Positions 39,125 through 48,366 of a DNA stretch of 64,000 bases are shown piece by piece. The notes under the pieces are model-generated. The model was not told where the DNA came from. It did not search any database and saw only the letters and a list, made by a program, of their open reading frames with translations. The DNA comes from Phycisphaerae bacterium (lineage in GTDB: Bacteria; Planctomycetota; Phycisphaerae; UBA1845): assembly GCA_029260235.1 (NCBI GenBank), contig JAJDDP010000014.1:1-64000 (forward strand), in the 5' to 3' direction. Each line of letters starts with the position of its first letter. The stretch's first letter is position 1. A program made the position numbers and the translations under genes.

Positions 39125-39762
39125 GGCGTTTCTCCTCGCAAGACAGGGTAACCACATCACCCCCAGAATGATCCCATTTCAGCGTTGGACAAGCCAACAA
39201 CGCAGCCGGTTAGCGTACCGCAAAATAGATGGAGGGGAAACACGCGGAGAATGGCTGGAATTAGGGTCCTGGCAGCGAAGTGCTCTACGTGGAGAGGCCC
39301 TTCAGGTCGCCGCAATTTGACTGAGAACGGCGAGTTCCCAAGACACTGGGAGGTAGTTCGATGTCGAGGCGGGAGGCACCCCTTTTCACGCTGGGCGAGT
39401 ACGATCCTGGCGCAACTGCCGACGCTGCACCAATCGACCGGGCACGCTGAGCAGCGTCACGGGAGTGAGTTGTTGTAAGCTGCGCCTGAGTGACGGCGGC
39501 TTCCAAAAATGAGGAAAGCCCGGGTGCACTCCCGCCTCAGTGGCTAAGAACCGAAGCAGTACTATCAACCCGAGGCTTTCCTCTGGTTCTTGCCCGTCAT
39601 CGATGACGAGGGGCAATGGAGAATCATGAAGCAGGGCGATCCCCTTATGTCTTCAACGCAATCTGTGGTGGGCGCGTTCACAAAATATGAGAACAATTTG
39701 GCGCGGTGCCAGGATTGGTTCCTTGGCGCAGCTCAGTTGGTGCGACAGGCGGCCAGTGGGAG
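39125..39762. other. Intergenic region with an inverted repeat
   Basis: Apart from an inverted repeat (39511-39583, listed separately), no gene is supported. ORFs 39185..39478 (plus) and 39386..39616 (minus) overlap each other and have no recognisable domain. Confidence 0.45.
39511..39583. repeat. Inverted repeat, possible structured RNA or element end
   Basis: GAGGAAAGCC (39511-39520) and GGCTTTCCTC (39574-39583) are perfect 10-bp arms, followed inward by GGGT/ACCC after a short internal loop. About 45 bases separate the inner stems. There is no T-tract, so it is not a clear terminator. Confidence 0.5.
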
Positions 39763-39993
39763 TTAGCATCTTTTTTCTCCATCGTGGTGGAAACTAATGC
39801 CCACCTGCCTCGCCAACTCGCAAACTGCTTCCACGGGGTCGTCCGCAAGAACCCACCACTGGTCTCCACCCAAATCGACCGCTGTCGCGATGCAACCCCC
39901 AAGATCTCGCCGCACAGCCACCTCGTACCCAAGATCCTGGATCATGTGGACCAACAGCATCGCAACTTTGGATGGAGTCACCTGGGTCTGCAT
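39763..39993 (-). CDS. Small hypothetical protein
   Basis: A 76-residue ORF starting MQTQVTPSKVAMLL. The protein looks natural, with an amphipathic helix, 'DLGYEVAVRRDLGGCIATAVDLGGDQWWVLADDP' and a closing helix, rather than the Arg/Ser-rich sequence of shadow ORFs. AGGGA lies a few bases before the chosen ATG; the track uses an earlier start (40014). I do not recognise a family. Confidence 0.5.
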   Translation of the reverse strand: MQTQVTPSKVAMLLVHMIQDLGYEVAVRRDLGGCIATAVDLGGDQWWVLADDPVEAVCELARQVGISFHHDGEKRC

Positions 39994-40167
39994 TATTTCC
40001 CTAGTAGCTGCCACCTGCTAAACAATGGGCCTACTGGTTCCCCCTTGCCTGGCCCACCACGTCCATCGATCAGCGAAGTTCCTGTTGGCTCAGACCATCC
40101 GTAAGCAGCCTCCTGCGGTGATTACTCATCGGCGCACTGGCTAGAAGGCTGTGGGACGGTCCGGTTA

Positions 40168-40195
40168 GCAACAAACTAAGTTGCTGTGGTATACT
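40168..40195 (+). promoter_or_regulatory. Possible promoter and operator before the ECF sigma gene
   Basis: An inverted repeat AGCAAC-N6-GTTGCT (40168-40185) is followed by an extended -10-like TGGTATACT ending at 40195. It lies about 120 bp before the sigma factor ATG. The repeat could be an operator; assignment is by eye. Confidence 0.3.
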
Positions 40196-40316
40196 GGTTA
40201 CCAACGTGAACTAGTGTCAGCGCGTTCAAGGAATCCTGGCATTTTCTGTGACCGGACTATATTTCGACGGCGGGCACGCTCAACGGTCGCGCGCCGTGAA
40301 TACTTCGAGAGAGCAC

Positions 40317-40922
40317 ATGGATTCTCAAGTCTTGGAAACCCTCCTGGCCAGGGAAGCCCCCCGGCTTCTAAGCCTGGTTCGCAGCCGTCTTCAGCTAAGC
40401 CCGAGGGCGGACATTTGTGCGGAGGATGTGCTGCAGGAAGTGTGGTACTCGGCGTTCAAGAACATCGAGAGTTTCGAGGAACGGCATTCAGGGTCGCTGG
40501 CAGCCTGGTTGACCATGATTACGGAGAACAAGCTGATGGATGCTATCCGCCGTGTTCAAACTGCGAAGCGCGGCGGCAACAATCACACCATATCGGCACA
40601 GCAGGGTGAGGCGAGCTCCTTTATCGACCTCTATGACCTGATTGCATCGCCGGACAGAACGCCCAGTCGGGATCTCTCTGTGGTCGAAGTGTCGCGCGCC
40701 GTGGATCTCGCATTGCGGCAGTTGCCACAATCCAATCGGCTGGCAATGTGGTCGTACTACATAGAGGGAATGTCCATTGCCAAGCTGGCTGAGATGATGG
40801 GAAAAACCAAGGCGTCGATTCACGCTCTATTGCACGCCGGCCGAAAAAACCTTCGAGATCTCCTCGGCAACGGAGAAGAATTCTTCAGCGATGTCTCCCG
40901 AGAGGATGAACCAACCCCGTGA
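40317..40922 (+). CDS. ECF-family RNA polymerase sigma factor
   Basis: About 201 residues. Region 2 spans about 10-85 ('EDVLQEVWYSAFKNIESFEERHSGSLAAWLTMITENKLMDAIRR'), with the DVLQEVW motif that contacts core polymerase. Region 4 (about 130-185) has 'LRQLPQSNRLAMWSYYIEGMSIAKLAEMMGKTKASIHALLHAGRKNLRDLL', a typical -35-reading helix-turn-helix. No anti-sigma factor with membrane domain follows; instead the stop overlaps the GTG of a Ser/Thr kinase (GTGA). Coupled ECF sigma and kinase genes are known in planctomycetes, and phosphorylation may control the sigma factor. The track starts at 40248; ATG 40317 is preferred because residues upstream look unstructured, though no strong ribosome site is seen. 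Confidence 0.9.
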   Translation: MDSQVLETLLAREAPRLLSLVRSRLQLSPRADICAEDVLQEVWYSAFKNIESFEERHSGSLAAWLTMITENKLMDAIRRVQTAKRGGNNHTISAQQGEASSFIDLYDLIASPDRTPSRDLSVVEVSRAVDLALRQLPQSNRLAMWSYYIEGMSIAKLAEMMGKTKASIHALLHAGRKNLRDLLGNGEEFFSDVSREDEPTP

Positions 40923-42394
40923 AATCTCCTCGACCGAATGTTCCTGGCAGGCCTGGTCGGCCCGCTTCGGGCGGTAGCGATGCATCGCCGGGTGTGTCCG
41001 CCCGAATTGACGAGTTGGTAGCTGATGTCCTTCGGCGGCGCGAAGCAGGTCAGCAATTGCCCATCCAAGAAATCCTAGACCAGAATAGCGAATTGCGCCC
41101 TGAACTGGATGAACGCCTTCGTTTGCTCGAAGGCATTGCATCTGCGCGACGACGGGCTGAGAAAGACCAGCCTCGGTTGCTGGATCGTTGCGAAGCACAA
41201 GCGCTGGAGCGCCGGTACCTTGATGACGCACTCCCGGGTTACCGGCTAATCAATTTGATCTCGCGGGGCGGCCAGGGTGTTGTCTATCGTGCCGTCCAGC
41301 GATCTACCAATCGAATGGTGGCCCTAAAAATTCTGCCTGGAGGGCCGTTGGCTTCGAAGGCTCGCCACGATCGATTTGCACGCGAAGTCGAACTGCTGAG
41401 CAGACTTGAGCACCCGAACATAGTGCGATTGTACGAATGCGGCATAGCACTCCACCAGCCGTATTTTGCCATGGAGCTAATCGAGGGCCATCCAATTGAT
41501 CGGCATGCCGACGCCCGCCGGCTGGACGTGGATAACCGCATCCGGTTGATGCTCATCGTTTGCGATGCAGTGACCGCTGCCCATCAGCGCGGAATCCTGC
41601 ACAGGGATATCAAACCCGCAAACATCCTGGTGGACGAGGAAGGCCAACCGCGCTTGCTGGATTTTGGGCTGGGCAAGTTCTTCCAGGGTGGAGGCGATGC
41701 CGAAGTGCTGACCCTCTCGGTGGCGGGACACATTGCCGGCACACTTCCCTATCTAAGTCCCGAGCAAATTGCCGGCCCTAGCGACCAACTCGACACTCGG
41801 ACGGATGTCTACTCCTTGGGCGTCTTGCTCTTCAGGCTGTTGACCGGCCGGTATCCCTACGACGTGACCAGCGGCGCCGAACAAGCGCGGCTCAACATCC
41901 TCCAGCAAGAGCCGATTCCCTTGCGCCGGGGTCTAGCTGAGGCTGAGCACAATTCTACCACCCGAACGGGCCACATCGGGAAGGATCTCGAGGCCATCGC
42001 TGGCAAAGCGCTCGAAAAAGAGCGAGAGAGACGCTATCAGAGCGTGGCTGACTTTGCCGGCGACCTGAGGCGATACCTGGCGGGCGATGCCGTCACTGCC
42101 CAACCCAATACAGGGATCTATGCCCTGGGCAAGAGCTTGCGGCGGCACCGCTGGTCCGTGCTTATCGCAGCCTTGTTCTTGTTGACGGTGGGCACGCTCG
42201 GAAGCGGTTGGGTTCGCTCGATCACCAGACAGCAGGCTACCTCCGGCTCGCTCTTGAACGAGATCACAACCGAGTCATGCTCGAAGAACTCCACAAGGCT
42301 TGCTTCAAAGGCAACCGGCTGGACGAGATTCGCGATCTACAGCCAGAGTATGCAGCCAAGCACTTGGCGCGCTACAAGCAACCGCCCCTCGTGA
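40919..42394 (+). CDS. Membrane Ser/Thr protein kinase, N-terminal part of a frameshifted gene
   Basis: The ORF encodes an N-terminal helical region (about 1-105), a Hanks-type kinase domain (about 107-380) and a membrane helix (WSVLIAALFLLTVGTLGSG, about 410-430). Kinase landmarks are the Gly loop (ISRGGQGVVYRAV), the Lys in VALKIL, catalytic HRDIKPANILV (Asp230) and DFGL. The kinase therefore looks active and faces the cytoplasm. After the membrane helix the frame reads Ser/Thr-rich sequence unlike a real domain, while the -1 frame (42208..42528) gives natural protein, so one frame change lies near 42210-42260 and a second at the A10 run at 42510-42519. The GTG start overlaps the sigma gene stop. 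Possible causes are decay, sequencing error or frameshifting. Confidence 0.85.
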   Translation: MKSPRPNVPGRPGRPASGGSDASPGVSARIDELVADVLRRREAGQQLPIQEILDQNSELRPELDERLRLLEGIASARRRAEKDQPRLLDRCEAQALERRYLDDALPGYRLINLISRGGQGVVYRAVQRSTNRMVALKILPGGPLASKARHDRFAREVELLSRLEHPNIVRLYECGIALHQPYFAMELIEGHPIDRHADARRLDVDNRIRLMLIVCDAVTAAHQRGILHRDIKPANILVDEEGQPRLLDFGLGKFFQGGGDAEVLTLSVAGHIAGTLPYLSPEQIAGPSDQLDTRTDVYSLGVLLFRLLTGRYPYDVTSGAEQARLNILQQEPIPLRRGLAEAEHNSTTRTGHIGKDLEAIAGKALEKERERRYQSVADFAGDLRRYLAGDAVTAQPNTGIYALGKSLRRHRWSVLIAALFLLTVGTLGSGWVRSITRQQATSGSLLNEITTESCSKNSTRLASKATGWTRFAIYSQSMQPSTWRATSNRPS

Positions 42395-42528
42395 TCTATG
42401 ATGTCGAAGCGCTATTCTTGGCCGACGTGCCGCCTGAGATCGTGACTATGGCAAGCGACCCCGATGGGCCTGATTTCAGCGGGGCGGAGCAATGGTTGGA
42501 CGCGGCATCAAAAAAAAAATGGACCTAA
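42208..42528 (+). pseudogene. Frameshifted middle segment of the kinase gene
   Basis: This frame, -1 relative to the kinase, encodes 'YLRLALERDHNRVMLEELHKACFKGNRLDEI' and 'PPLVIYDVEALFLADVPPEIV', which look like the start of the extracytoplasmic domain after the kinase membrane helix. It ends in AASKKKWT-stop at the A10 run; a second -1 shift there gives KKKMDLIAGK and continues into 42492..43565. The TTG given by the track is not a likely real start. It is part of one broken or frameshifted gene spanning 40919-43565. Confidence 0.65.
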
Positions 42529-43565
42529 TCGCTGGCAAGATCTCCGAGCGTGCGTTGCGTTTCCCGCTGACAAAAATAAATACGTTCATTCTAGGTCGAG
42601 ACACTGGACAGAAAATCGCGGTCATGTGGACTGGGCAGGCCTTCGTCGCACGGGCCTATTGCCACTACTTTTCCGGAAGGCACGGTGCAGCCCTGGCAGA
42701 TCTGTCAGCTGCAAGACGTTTGTCATGCGATCTGGCTGATTGCTTGCCCCTCGGGCAAAAAGACTTCGCTCTGTCAGTCCGTTCTCACATATTTGCGTTC
42801 TTGCGACGCACTCTGACAGAATCGTTCCTTGAGTCGCAGGTCCCGAACGAGTACGTCGCATGGCTGCTCGAAGATCCTGATCTTGTGAGCTACAGTTCCG
42901 GAATCGCCCATGAGGAGACTGGCTTTCTTGAGATTGTCGCCGGCGCATTCGTTGCTGATGCTGATGGAAAGGATGTTCATTTTGACCTGATCAAGCTCGA
43001 TCAGATCTTCGAGGGTTCGCTTGGGGAGTGGGGCGGGATGACACCGCGCCATCATGAGTTTGCCAAAAATCTCAGGCCTGAGGGTGTCCGCCCAATTGCC
43101 CAGTCCATCTTTGGAAGGATGGAGGCATGGGATTCAATAATCCAAACGCAGATTAAGGCTTCAAGGCAAGAGTTCGGTTCCTGGCTGGAGGAGGAAAGGC
43201 GGTTCAATCCACTGCTGTTCCATGTTGGGATTTACGGCTCAATCTATGAGGCTAAGCTGTGCGTCCGCGCCGCGCGCAAAGCCCTGCGCCTGGTCGCCCA
43301 CCTCATCCGATACCGGCAGGACTATGGCGAATGGCCAGGTGAGCGTCTCGCTGACTTACTAGGAGATTGTGAGGAGTGCCTGATCGATCCGGTCACCGGA
43401 GTCCCATTCGAAATCGACTACCCTGGTGGTACTCCAAGAATCAGATCAGCTACTGGCCATGCTGGCCTCTTCTCTGAGAAGGTCCTGAGTTGGATACAGG
43501 GCGCGGCTTGGGTGTCGCCCGGAGATACGCGGCTAACCTACTTCTCGGCGTCGCGCACTTGGTAA
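42492..43565 (+). pseudogene. C-terminal extracytoplasmic domain of the frameshifted kinase gene
   Basis: A 357-residue ORF whose beginning overlaps the preceding frame at the A10 run. From KKKMDLIAGK onward it is natural, mostly helical protein without a start-site signal, ending 'ARKALRLVAHLIRYRQDYGEWPGERLADL' and 'DPVTGVPFEIDYPGG'. The same ending pattern occurs in the membrane-anchored protein at 27961-29322. Most simply this is the sensor domain of the upstream kinase, in a -1 frame. It could also be made on its own if a start such as the ATG after the A run is used. No known ligand domain was recognised. Confidence 0.65.
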
Positions 43566-44027
43566 TTGGTTTGCTCCGCGCACCCGGGCAGGGCTGCGGC
43601 CCATTTCCGGTCAACAGCAGCTAATCTCCGTGCATGGTTTTGCTTCCGGCGTCGAACTTTCAGGTTGCGTGCATCGGGTTGACTCGACACGCAGTTACGC
43701 CCGCTCCAACGGCTCCTTCACGGCTTCAAGATGCGTCGTCCAGCCGCCCTCGGTTCCTTCGCGCATGGCTGGCGAAGCTGTCACCAGCCGCCATCTGCGG
43801 CAGAGATTGCTGACGGACGGGCGTAATGCACAGCAGGCAGGAAAGCATGGACGCCCACCGTAGCTTCCTGCAGCCCCGTCGATGTGAAATTTCGAACCGC
43901 CGCACACGGAGGATCGAACTTGCGAGTCCCGAACGGTTGAGGTATACGGCCGCCGGCCGTATACGTTGCGTTCGAGACAGGACACACGTGGTCGTGTAGT
44001 AACCGATCGAGAGCTGAGGCTTTTACT
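43566..44027. other. Intergenic region before mgtE
   Basis: About 460 bp. Overlapping ORFs on both strands (43630..43863 plus, 43695..44084 minus) have no recognisable domains. The clearest element is the palindrome at 43942-43964. I looked for an M-box magnesium riboswitch, common before mgtE, and could not recognise one. Confidence 0.45.
43942..43964. promoter_or_regulatory. Perfect palindrome upstream of mgtE
   Basis: GTATACGGCC-GCC-GGCCGTATAC: 10-bp perfect arms around a three-base centre, 64 bp before the mgtE ATG. No T-tract follows, so it is more likely an operator, an attenuator hairpin or a repeat than a terminator. Confidence 0.5.
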
Positions 44028-45386
44028 ATGGAACAGACGATGGAACGTACGGAACGGATAGCCCGATTCGCAGCTACCGGCCAAATTGAGCGCGTCGCTG
44101 AAGAGTTGACCCCCCTTCGCGCTGGCGACGCTGCGGCGCTTCTCCGCGATTTGCCCTCACACTTGCGCGTTGACACGTTGCTTGCAATGCCCCCCGGGAA
44201 GGCCGCCGATATCCTGGAAGAGCTTCCGGACGACATGGCTGCCGCGGTCGTCATGAACATGGAGCCGGACGCCGCTGCGCTGATCGTCCAGGAGATGCAA
44301 ACCGACGAGGAGGTGGATCTTCTCTAGGACATATCGGCAGACCATGCCCGGGCGATCCTCGAACACGTCGATCGAAACGACGCCGCTATCGCGCGCGCAC
44401 TCCTCACGTATGACAAGGACACGGCCGGTGGATTGATGCAGGCTGAGTTCATTGCCGTCCCACAGGGCATGGCGGCAGGGGACGCTGTTCGCCAACTGCG
44501 CTCGCGGGCCGGGGAATACGCCGACTATCCCGCTTCATACCTATATGTTGTTGATGAGAACGGATGTCTCGACGGGGTCGTAAGTATGCGGTCCCTCCTG
44601 CTGTGCGAGGCTGATTCGGTTGTCGATCGCCTCAAGTTCTCGGACGCAGTTGCGGTTCCGGCCGACATGTCCGCCGAGGAATTGGTCAAAGTTTTCCGAC
44701 GCTACCATTACCAAGCGGTCCCAGTGCTAAGCGACGACGGGAAGCTGCTTGGCGTGGTTACGCAAGACGATGCCCTCCGCGTCGCCGAAAAGCAGGCCGA
44801 CGAAGAAATGCTTCGGTTAACCGGTATCGCCGGTGGCGACGAGTTCCGCGTGATGCCGTTGCACCGACGATCCGCGCACAGACTGTCATGGCTAAGCGTC
44901 AACATCCTGCTGAACGTTGCCGCTGCGAGCGTGATCGCACTGTATCAAGAGACTCTTCAGGCTGTCATCGCGCTGGCCTTCTTTCTGCCGATCATCTCCG
45001 ACATGAGCGGCTGTTCAGGCAACCAGGCGGTCGCCGTCAGCATTCGAGAGCTATCGCTCGACCGAATCCGTCCCCGCGACTATATCTGGGTGCTGGGCAA
45101 AGAGCTGTCCGTTGGTTTGCTCAACGGCCTCGCCCTGGGCATCATAATCGGCGCCATCGTTTGGGGATGGAAAGGGAACGTGTGGCTTGGAGCTATTGTC
45201 GGGTCGGCCTTGTGCATTAACACGCTTGTGGCCGTGGCGATCGGCGGCCTAGTTCCGATGATCCTGCGCCGCTTCAAGAAAGATCCGGCTATCGCGTCGG
45301 GACCTATCTTAACCACGCTGACTGATGTGTGCGGATTCTTCTTGGTGCTGAGCCTCGCCAACCGGTACCTTTATCTCTTGGATTAG
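44028..45386 (+). pseudogene. mgtE: Magnesium transporter MgtE interrupted by an in-frame TAG
   Basis: Read through, the gene would encode about 452 residues of an MgtE magnesium channel. The first 99 codons give the N-terminal MgtE superhelical domain ('LPSHLRVDTLLAMPPGKAADILEELPDDMAAAVV'). A TAG at 44325-44327 then interrupts 'EEVDLL-stop-DISADHARAILEHVDRNDAA', and the frame continues unchanged into a CBS pair ('SYLYVVDENGCLDGVVSMRSLL', 'YHYQAVPVLSDDGKLLGVVTQDDALRV') and the membrane domain with conserved 'FFLPIISDMSGCSGNQAVAVSIREL'. The track's second ORF (44433) begins at a TTG inside the same frame. A single substitution explains the break; sequencing error or restart downstream cannot be excluded. 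Confidence 0.85.
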
Positions 45387-45513
45387 TAATGAAGGACGGG
45401 AGGATGCCAATTCAGCGTATTCCTCCAGAGCGCCCGAGCGCGAAATGACTCGAATTGGTCGGCGACTCATGGCATCGGCTCAACACGGAAGAGGCTTTGG
45501 GGTCAGAGCGCAT
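45387..45513. other. Spacer between mgtE and the transposase remnant
   Basis: Nothing recognisable here. Together with 45773-45901 it flanks the RAYT remnant. A short hairpin ACCGC-N7-GCGGT occurs near 45828-45845 on the other side. Confidence 0.35.
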
Positions 45514-45772
45514 TTAGCTATTAGCGAGATCCTTTCCCAGTCGATCCACGCGGCGATTGAGGGTTCGGACTGCCTTCTCGATACGACGGACGGCGGTTAC
45601 GACCCCGCCGTGCGAGGTGTAGCCCAGAGTCTCCGTGGCCGGACGTGCGGCGGAGCCAGTCGAGATGCCGGGAACGGTCCCGGTCGTCCTTGATGATGGG
45701 GCGCCGATCATTGCCACGCGACATGACGTGGTAGAGGGCGCAGGCGAACTCGATTCATAAGGGCCTCGCCAT
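45514..45772 (-). pseudogene. Internally deleted REP-associated (Y1/IS200-like) transposase remnant
   Basis: Reading from ATG 45772 on the minus strand gives MARPL-stop-IEFACALYHVMSRGNDRRPIIKDDRDRSRHLDWL, the characteristic start of REP-associated tyrosine transposases (usually MARPLRIEF..ALYHV.SRGN..R). The stop is a TGA where Arg is expected. After about 45 codons the similarity jumps, in another frame, to 'ETLGYTSHGGVVTAVRRIEKAVRTLNRRVDRLGKDL', which resembles the C-terminal region of the same proteins. The catalytic middle with the HUH and Tyr motifs is missing. It is a dead remnant, but suggests the genome has carried RAYT elements, which act on palindromic REP sequences. Confidence 0.75.
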
Positions 45773-45901
45773 GGCAGGTAGCGTTCTGCCGCCTTCTACT
45801 TTGGAACTCGATTGTCTCGCGCCCAACCCCACCGCCACGGGAGCGGTAGCTATCACCACATAGGGTCCGAGAACTTGGATCCGCGAGGCGCCCCAACTTG
45901 G

Positions 45902-48106
45902 TCACTTGATGAACAGCAAATCCCTGTAGGAAGGCAAGGGCCAGAGATCGGTGGCCACGCGCGTCTCCAACTCGTCGGCAACCTCTCGCAGGGCATCCAT
46001 CGCCGGCACCACGCTCTGTCGCACATACAGGGCGTCCCCAGATGGATCGTCCTCCGAATGATTGTCCACCTCAGCCAGAGAGTTTAAGGTTGTGTTCAAT
46101 CGAAGTACCAAGCCTACCCACTCCTGAAGCGCCGACTTCTGATCAGGACATTCGACGCCCGCTGCCATCGTGGCTTGAACCGCGCCAGCCAATCGGGCCT
46201 GGTGCTGGATTGCGGCTGGAAGAATCATCTGCCTAGCCATCAACACCATGGTTTCCGATTCGATGTGTACCTGCATGGCATACTTTTCCAAGTAGGCATT
46301 CATGCGGCTGGCGACCTCAGGCCTACTCAATACGTTGTAAGTCTCAAAGAGGGAGAGCGCTTTTTCCTCCAGGAGCTTGGGGATCGCCTCGCTCGAATCC
46401 TTCAAATTCGGCAGTCCTCGACGGGCGGCCTCGTCGTGCCATTCCTGGCGATAGCCATCCCCGTTGAAGATGACCCGCTTGTGCTGCTTGATAAGCTCTT
46501 GCAACACCTGACAAACCGCTGACTCTTGTTCTTTGGCCGTCGGGTTCGGCCCGGCCTCCTCTTCCAGCGCCTGGGCCAGAAAATCCAACGACTCAGCCAC
46601 AATCGTATTCATCACCGTGTTAGGCCAAGCAGATGTCGCCGATGAACCCACCGCCCGGAATTCAAACTTGTTGCCGGTAAATGCAAACGGGGAGGTTCGG
46701 TTCCGATCGCCTGAGTCCCGCGGAATCTGCGGCAGGGTGGTAGCCCCTAGGGTCATTTCTCCGCCCTTCAACGTCCGGCTGGGAACCCCCTGCTCCAACT
46801 GCTCGACAATGTCGGTGAGCATGTCGCCGAGGAAGATGGAAATGATCGCCGGCGGCGCCTCGTTAGCCCCCAGTCGATGATCATTGCCAGCCGAGGCGAT
46901 TGACGCCCTTAGCAAGTCAGCGTGAATGTCGATAGCCCGGATCACCGCACACAAGTAAACCAGAAACTCCATATTCGTGTGCGTCTCGTCCTGGGGATCG
47001 AGCAGGTTAGCCCCGAGATCGGTGGTCATCGACCAGTTGTTGTGTTTGCCCGAGCCATTCAGTTGGGCGAAGGGCTTCTCGTGAAGGATAGCCTGGAAGC
47101 CATAGCGCGGTGCCACCCGCTTGATGGTTTCCATGATCAACATTTGGTGATCGCAGGCTACGTTGGAGGTCTCGAAAACCGGGGCGATCTCATACTGCCC
47201 TGGGGCTACCTCGTTGTGCCGCGTCTTGACCGGAATCCCCATTCGATACAGCTCGTATTCGGTCTCCGACATGCAGGCTAACACCCGCGGAGGAATGGAG
47301 CCAAAATAGTGATCGTCCAGTTGTTGGCCCTTGGGCGGTTGGGCTCCAAAGAGCGTCCGGTCGCACGATACCAAGTCAGGCCTGGCATAATAAAGATGCC
47401 GATCAATCAAGAAGTATTCTTGTTCAGCCCCCACCGTGGTGAAGACCCGTTTGACGCCCTTGTCCGTACCAAAGAAATGGAGAATCTTCATCGCTTGGGC
47501 AGACAAAGCCTCCATAGACCGAAGCAACGGCGTCTTTTGATCAAGCGCCTCCCCGGTCCAAGAAACAAACGCAGTAGGGATACAGAGGGTGACGTTGTTC
47601 TCGCCGTGTATCAGAAAGGCAGGGCTGGTCGCGTCCCAGGCGGTGTAGCCTCGGGCTTCAAAAGTCGCCCGCAATCCTCCCGACGGGAAACTCGAAGCAT
47701 CAGGCTCACTCTGGCACAATTCCGAACCACTAAGGCTCAAAATCACCCCACCCTCACCATCGGGCGTCGCAAATGAGTCATGCTTTTCAGCCGTCAATCC
47801 GGTCAGCGGCTGGAACCAATGCGTATAATGCGTCGCACCGTTTTCAATCGCCCACTCCTTCATGTCCGCGGCGACCACGTCAGCCACCTTCAGGTCCAGG
47901 GGCTTGCCATCCTCCATGGTCTTCATCAGCCGCTGGTAGATGTCTTCGGGCAGCCGCATGCGCATCACCTGCTGGCTGAATACGTCGGCCCCAAAAATCT
48001 TATCGATCTTACCACCGGCCTGCCTTACGCGATCCTTGCCTTGCTGATTTTCGCTCCACCTCGTCGCCGCATCTATCGCACTTAGCTTTGCTTCCAAGGA
48101 TCCCAT
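45902..48106 (-). CDS. glnN: Glutamine synthetase type III
   Basis: GSIII makes glutamine from glutamate, ammonia and ATP; it forms large dodecamers and is regulated differently from GlnA. The 734-residue length fits the GSIII family (about 700-730). Family segments include '[21 protein letters not shown]', '[23 protein letters not shown]', '[13 protein letters not shown]', '[25 protein letters not shown]', '[20 protein letters not shown]' and '[23 protein letters not shown]'. The track starts at 48148 with a GTG; ATG 48106 has GGAGAA seven bases upstream and is preferred. No nitrogen-regulatory gene is adjacent. Confidence 0.96.
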   Translation of the reverse strand: MGSLEAKLSAIDAATRWSENQQGKDRVRQAGGKIDKIFGADVFSQQVMRMRLPEDIYQRLMKTMEDGKPLDLKVADVVAADMKEWAIENGATHYTHWFQPLTGLTAEKHDSFATPDGEGGVILSLSGSELCQSEPDASSFPSGGLRATFEARGYTAWDATSPAFLIHGENNVTLCIPTAFVSWTGEALDQKTPLLRSMEALSAQAMKILHFFGTDKGVKRVFTTVGAEQEYFLIDRHLYYARPDLVSCDRTLFGAQPPKGQQLDDHYFGSIPPRVLACMSETEYELYRMGIPVKTRHNEVAPGQYEIAPVFETSNVACDHQMLIMETIKRVAPRYGFQAILHEKPFAQLNGSGKHNNWSMTTDLGANLLDPQDETHTNMEFLVYLCAVIRAIDIHADLLRASIASAGNDHRLGANEAPPAIISIFLGDMLTDIVEQLEQGVPSRTLKGGEMTLGATTLPQIPRDSGDRNRTSPFAFTGNKFEFRAVGSSATSAWPNTVMNTIVAESLDFLAQALEEEAGPNPTAKEQESAVCQVLQELIKQHKRVIFNGDGYRQEWHDEAARRGLPNLKDSSEAIPKLLEEKALSLFETYNVLSRPEVASRMNAYLEKYAMQVHIESETMVLMARQMILPAAIQHQARLAGAVQATMAAGVECPDQKSALQEWVGLVLRLNTTLNSLAEVDNHSEDDPSGDALYVRQSVVPAMDALREVADELETRVATDLWPLPSYRDLLFIK

Positions 48107-48307
48107 CACCGTCTTCTCCGTTTCCAATGCTGCCTTGCTCGTCCACACATACTGCTACCGTCAAACCGGTTCGTCCTTCTCTAGAGAGTCGCCCGATCAC
48201 AAGTTCCCGACAAGGGATACGCTGCAATTCCTAGGATTCAACTAATCTGGCCCTTGTACCTCACGAGCACTCTCGGCTCAAGCAAACCGACATCTCTGAC
48301 TGCAGGT

Positions 48308-48326
48308 GGCACCCCGAAGGGGTGCC
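48308..48326. repeat. Hairpin downstream of the GNAT gene
   Basis: GGCACCCC-GAA-GGGGTGCC is a perfect 8-bp stem with a three-base loop, about 40 bp beyond the stop of the minus-strand acetyltransferase gene and upstream of glnN. No T-tract follows on either strand, so it is either a repeat-type palindrome or a weak terminator. Confidence 0.55.
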
Positions 48327-48366
48327 CCCGCATCAGGGACGTCGTTGGCCAGGAGATGTCCCGCCA

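Noticed and set aside
39511-39560. GAGGAAAGCCCGGG resembles the conserved start of RNase P RNA
   Set aside because: The expected downstream core elements and length are missing; the similarity is explained by one arm of a simple inverted repeat.
43695-44084. 129-aa minus-strand ORF before mgtE
   Set aside because: Overlaps the mgtE start, is Arg/Ser/Cys-rich, and other frames look equally plausible.
44433-45386. C-terminal mgtE ORF as an independent gene
   Set aside because: It begins at a TTG in the middle of a conserved domain and is in the same frame as the upstream part; one interrupted gene is simpler.
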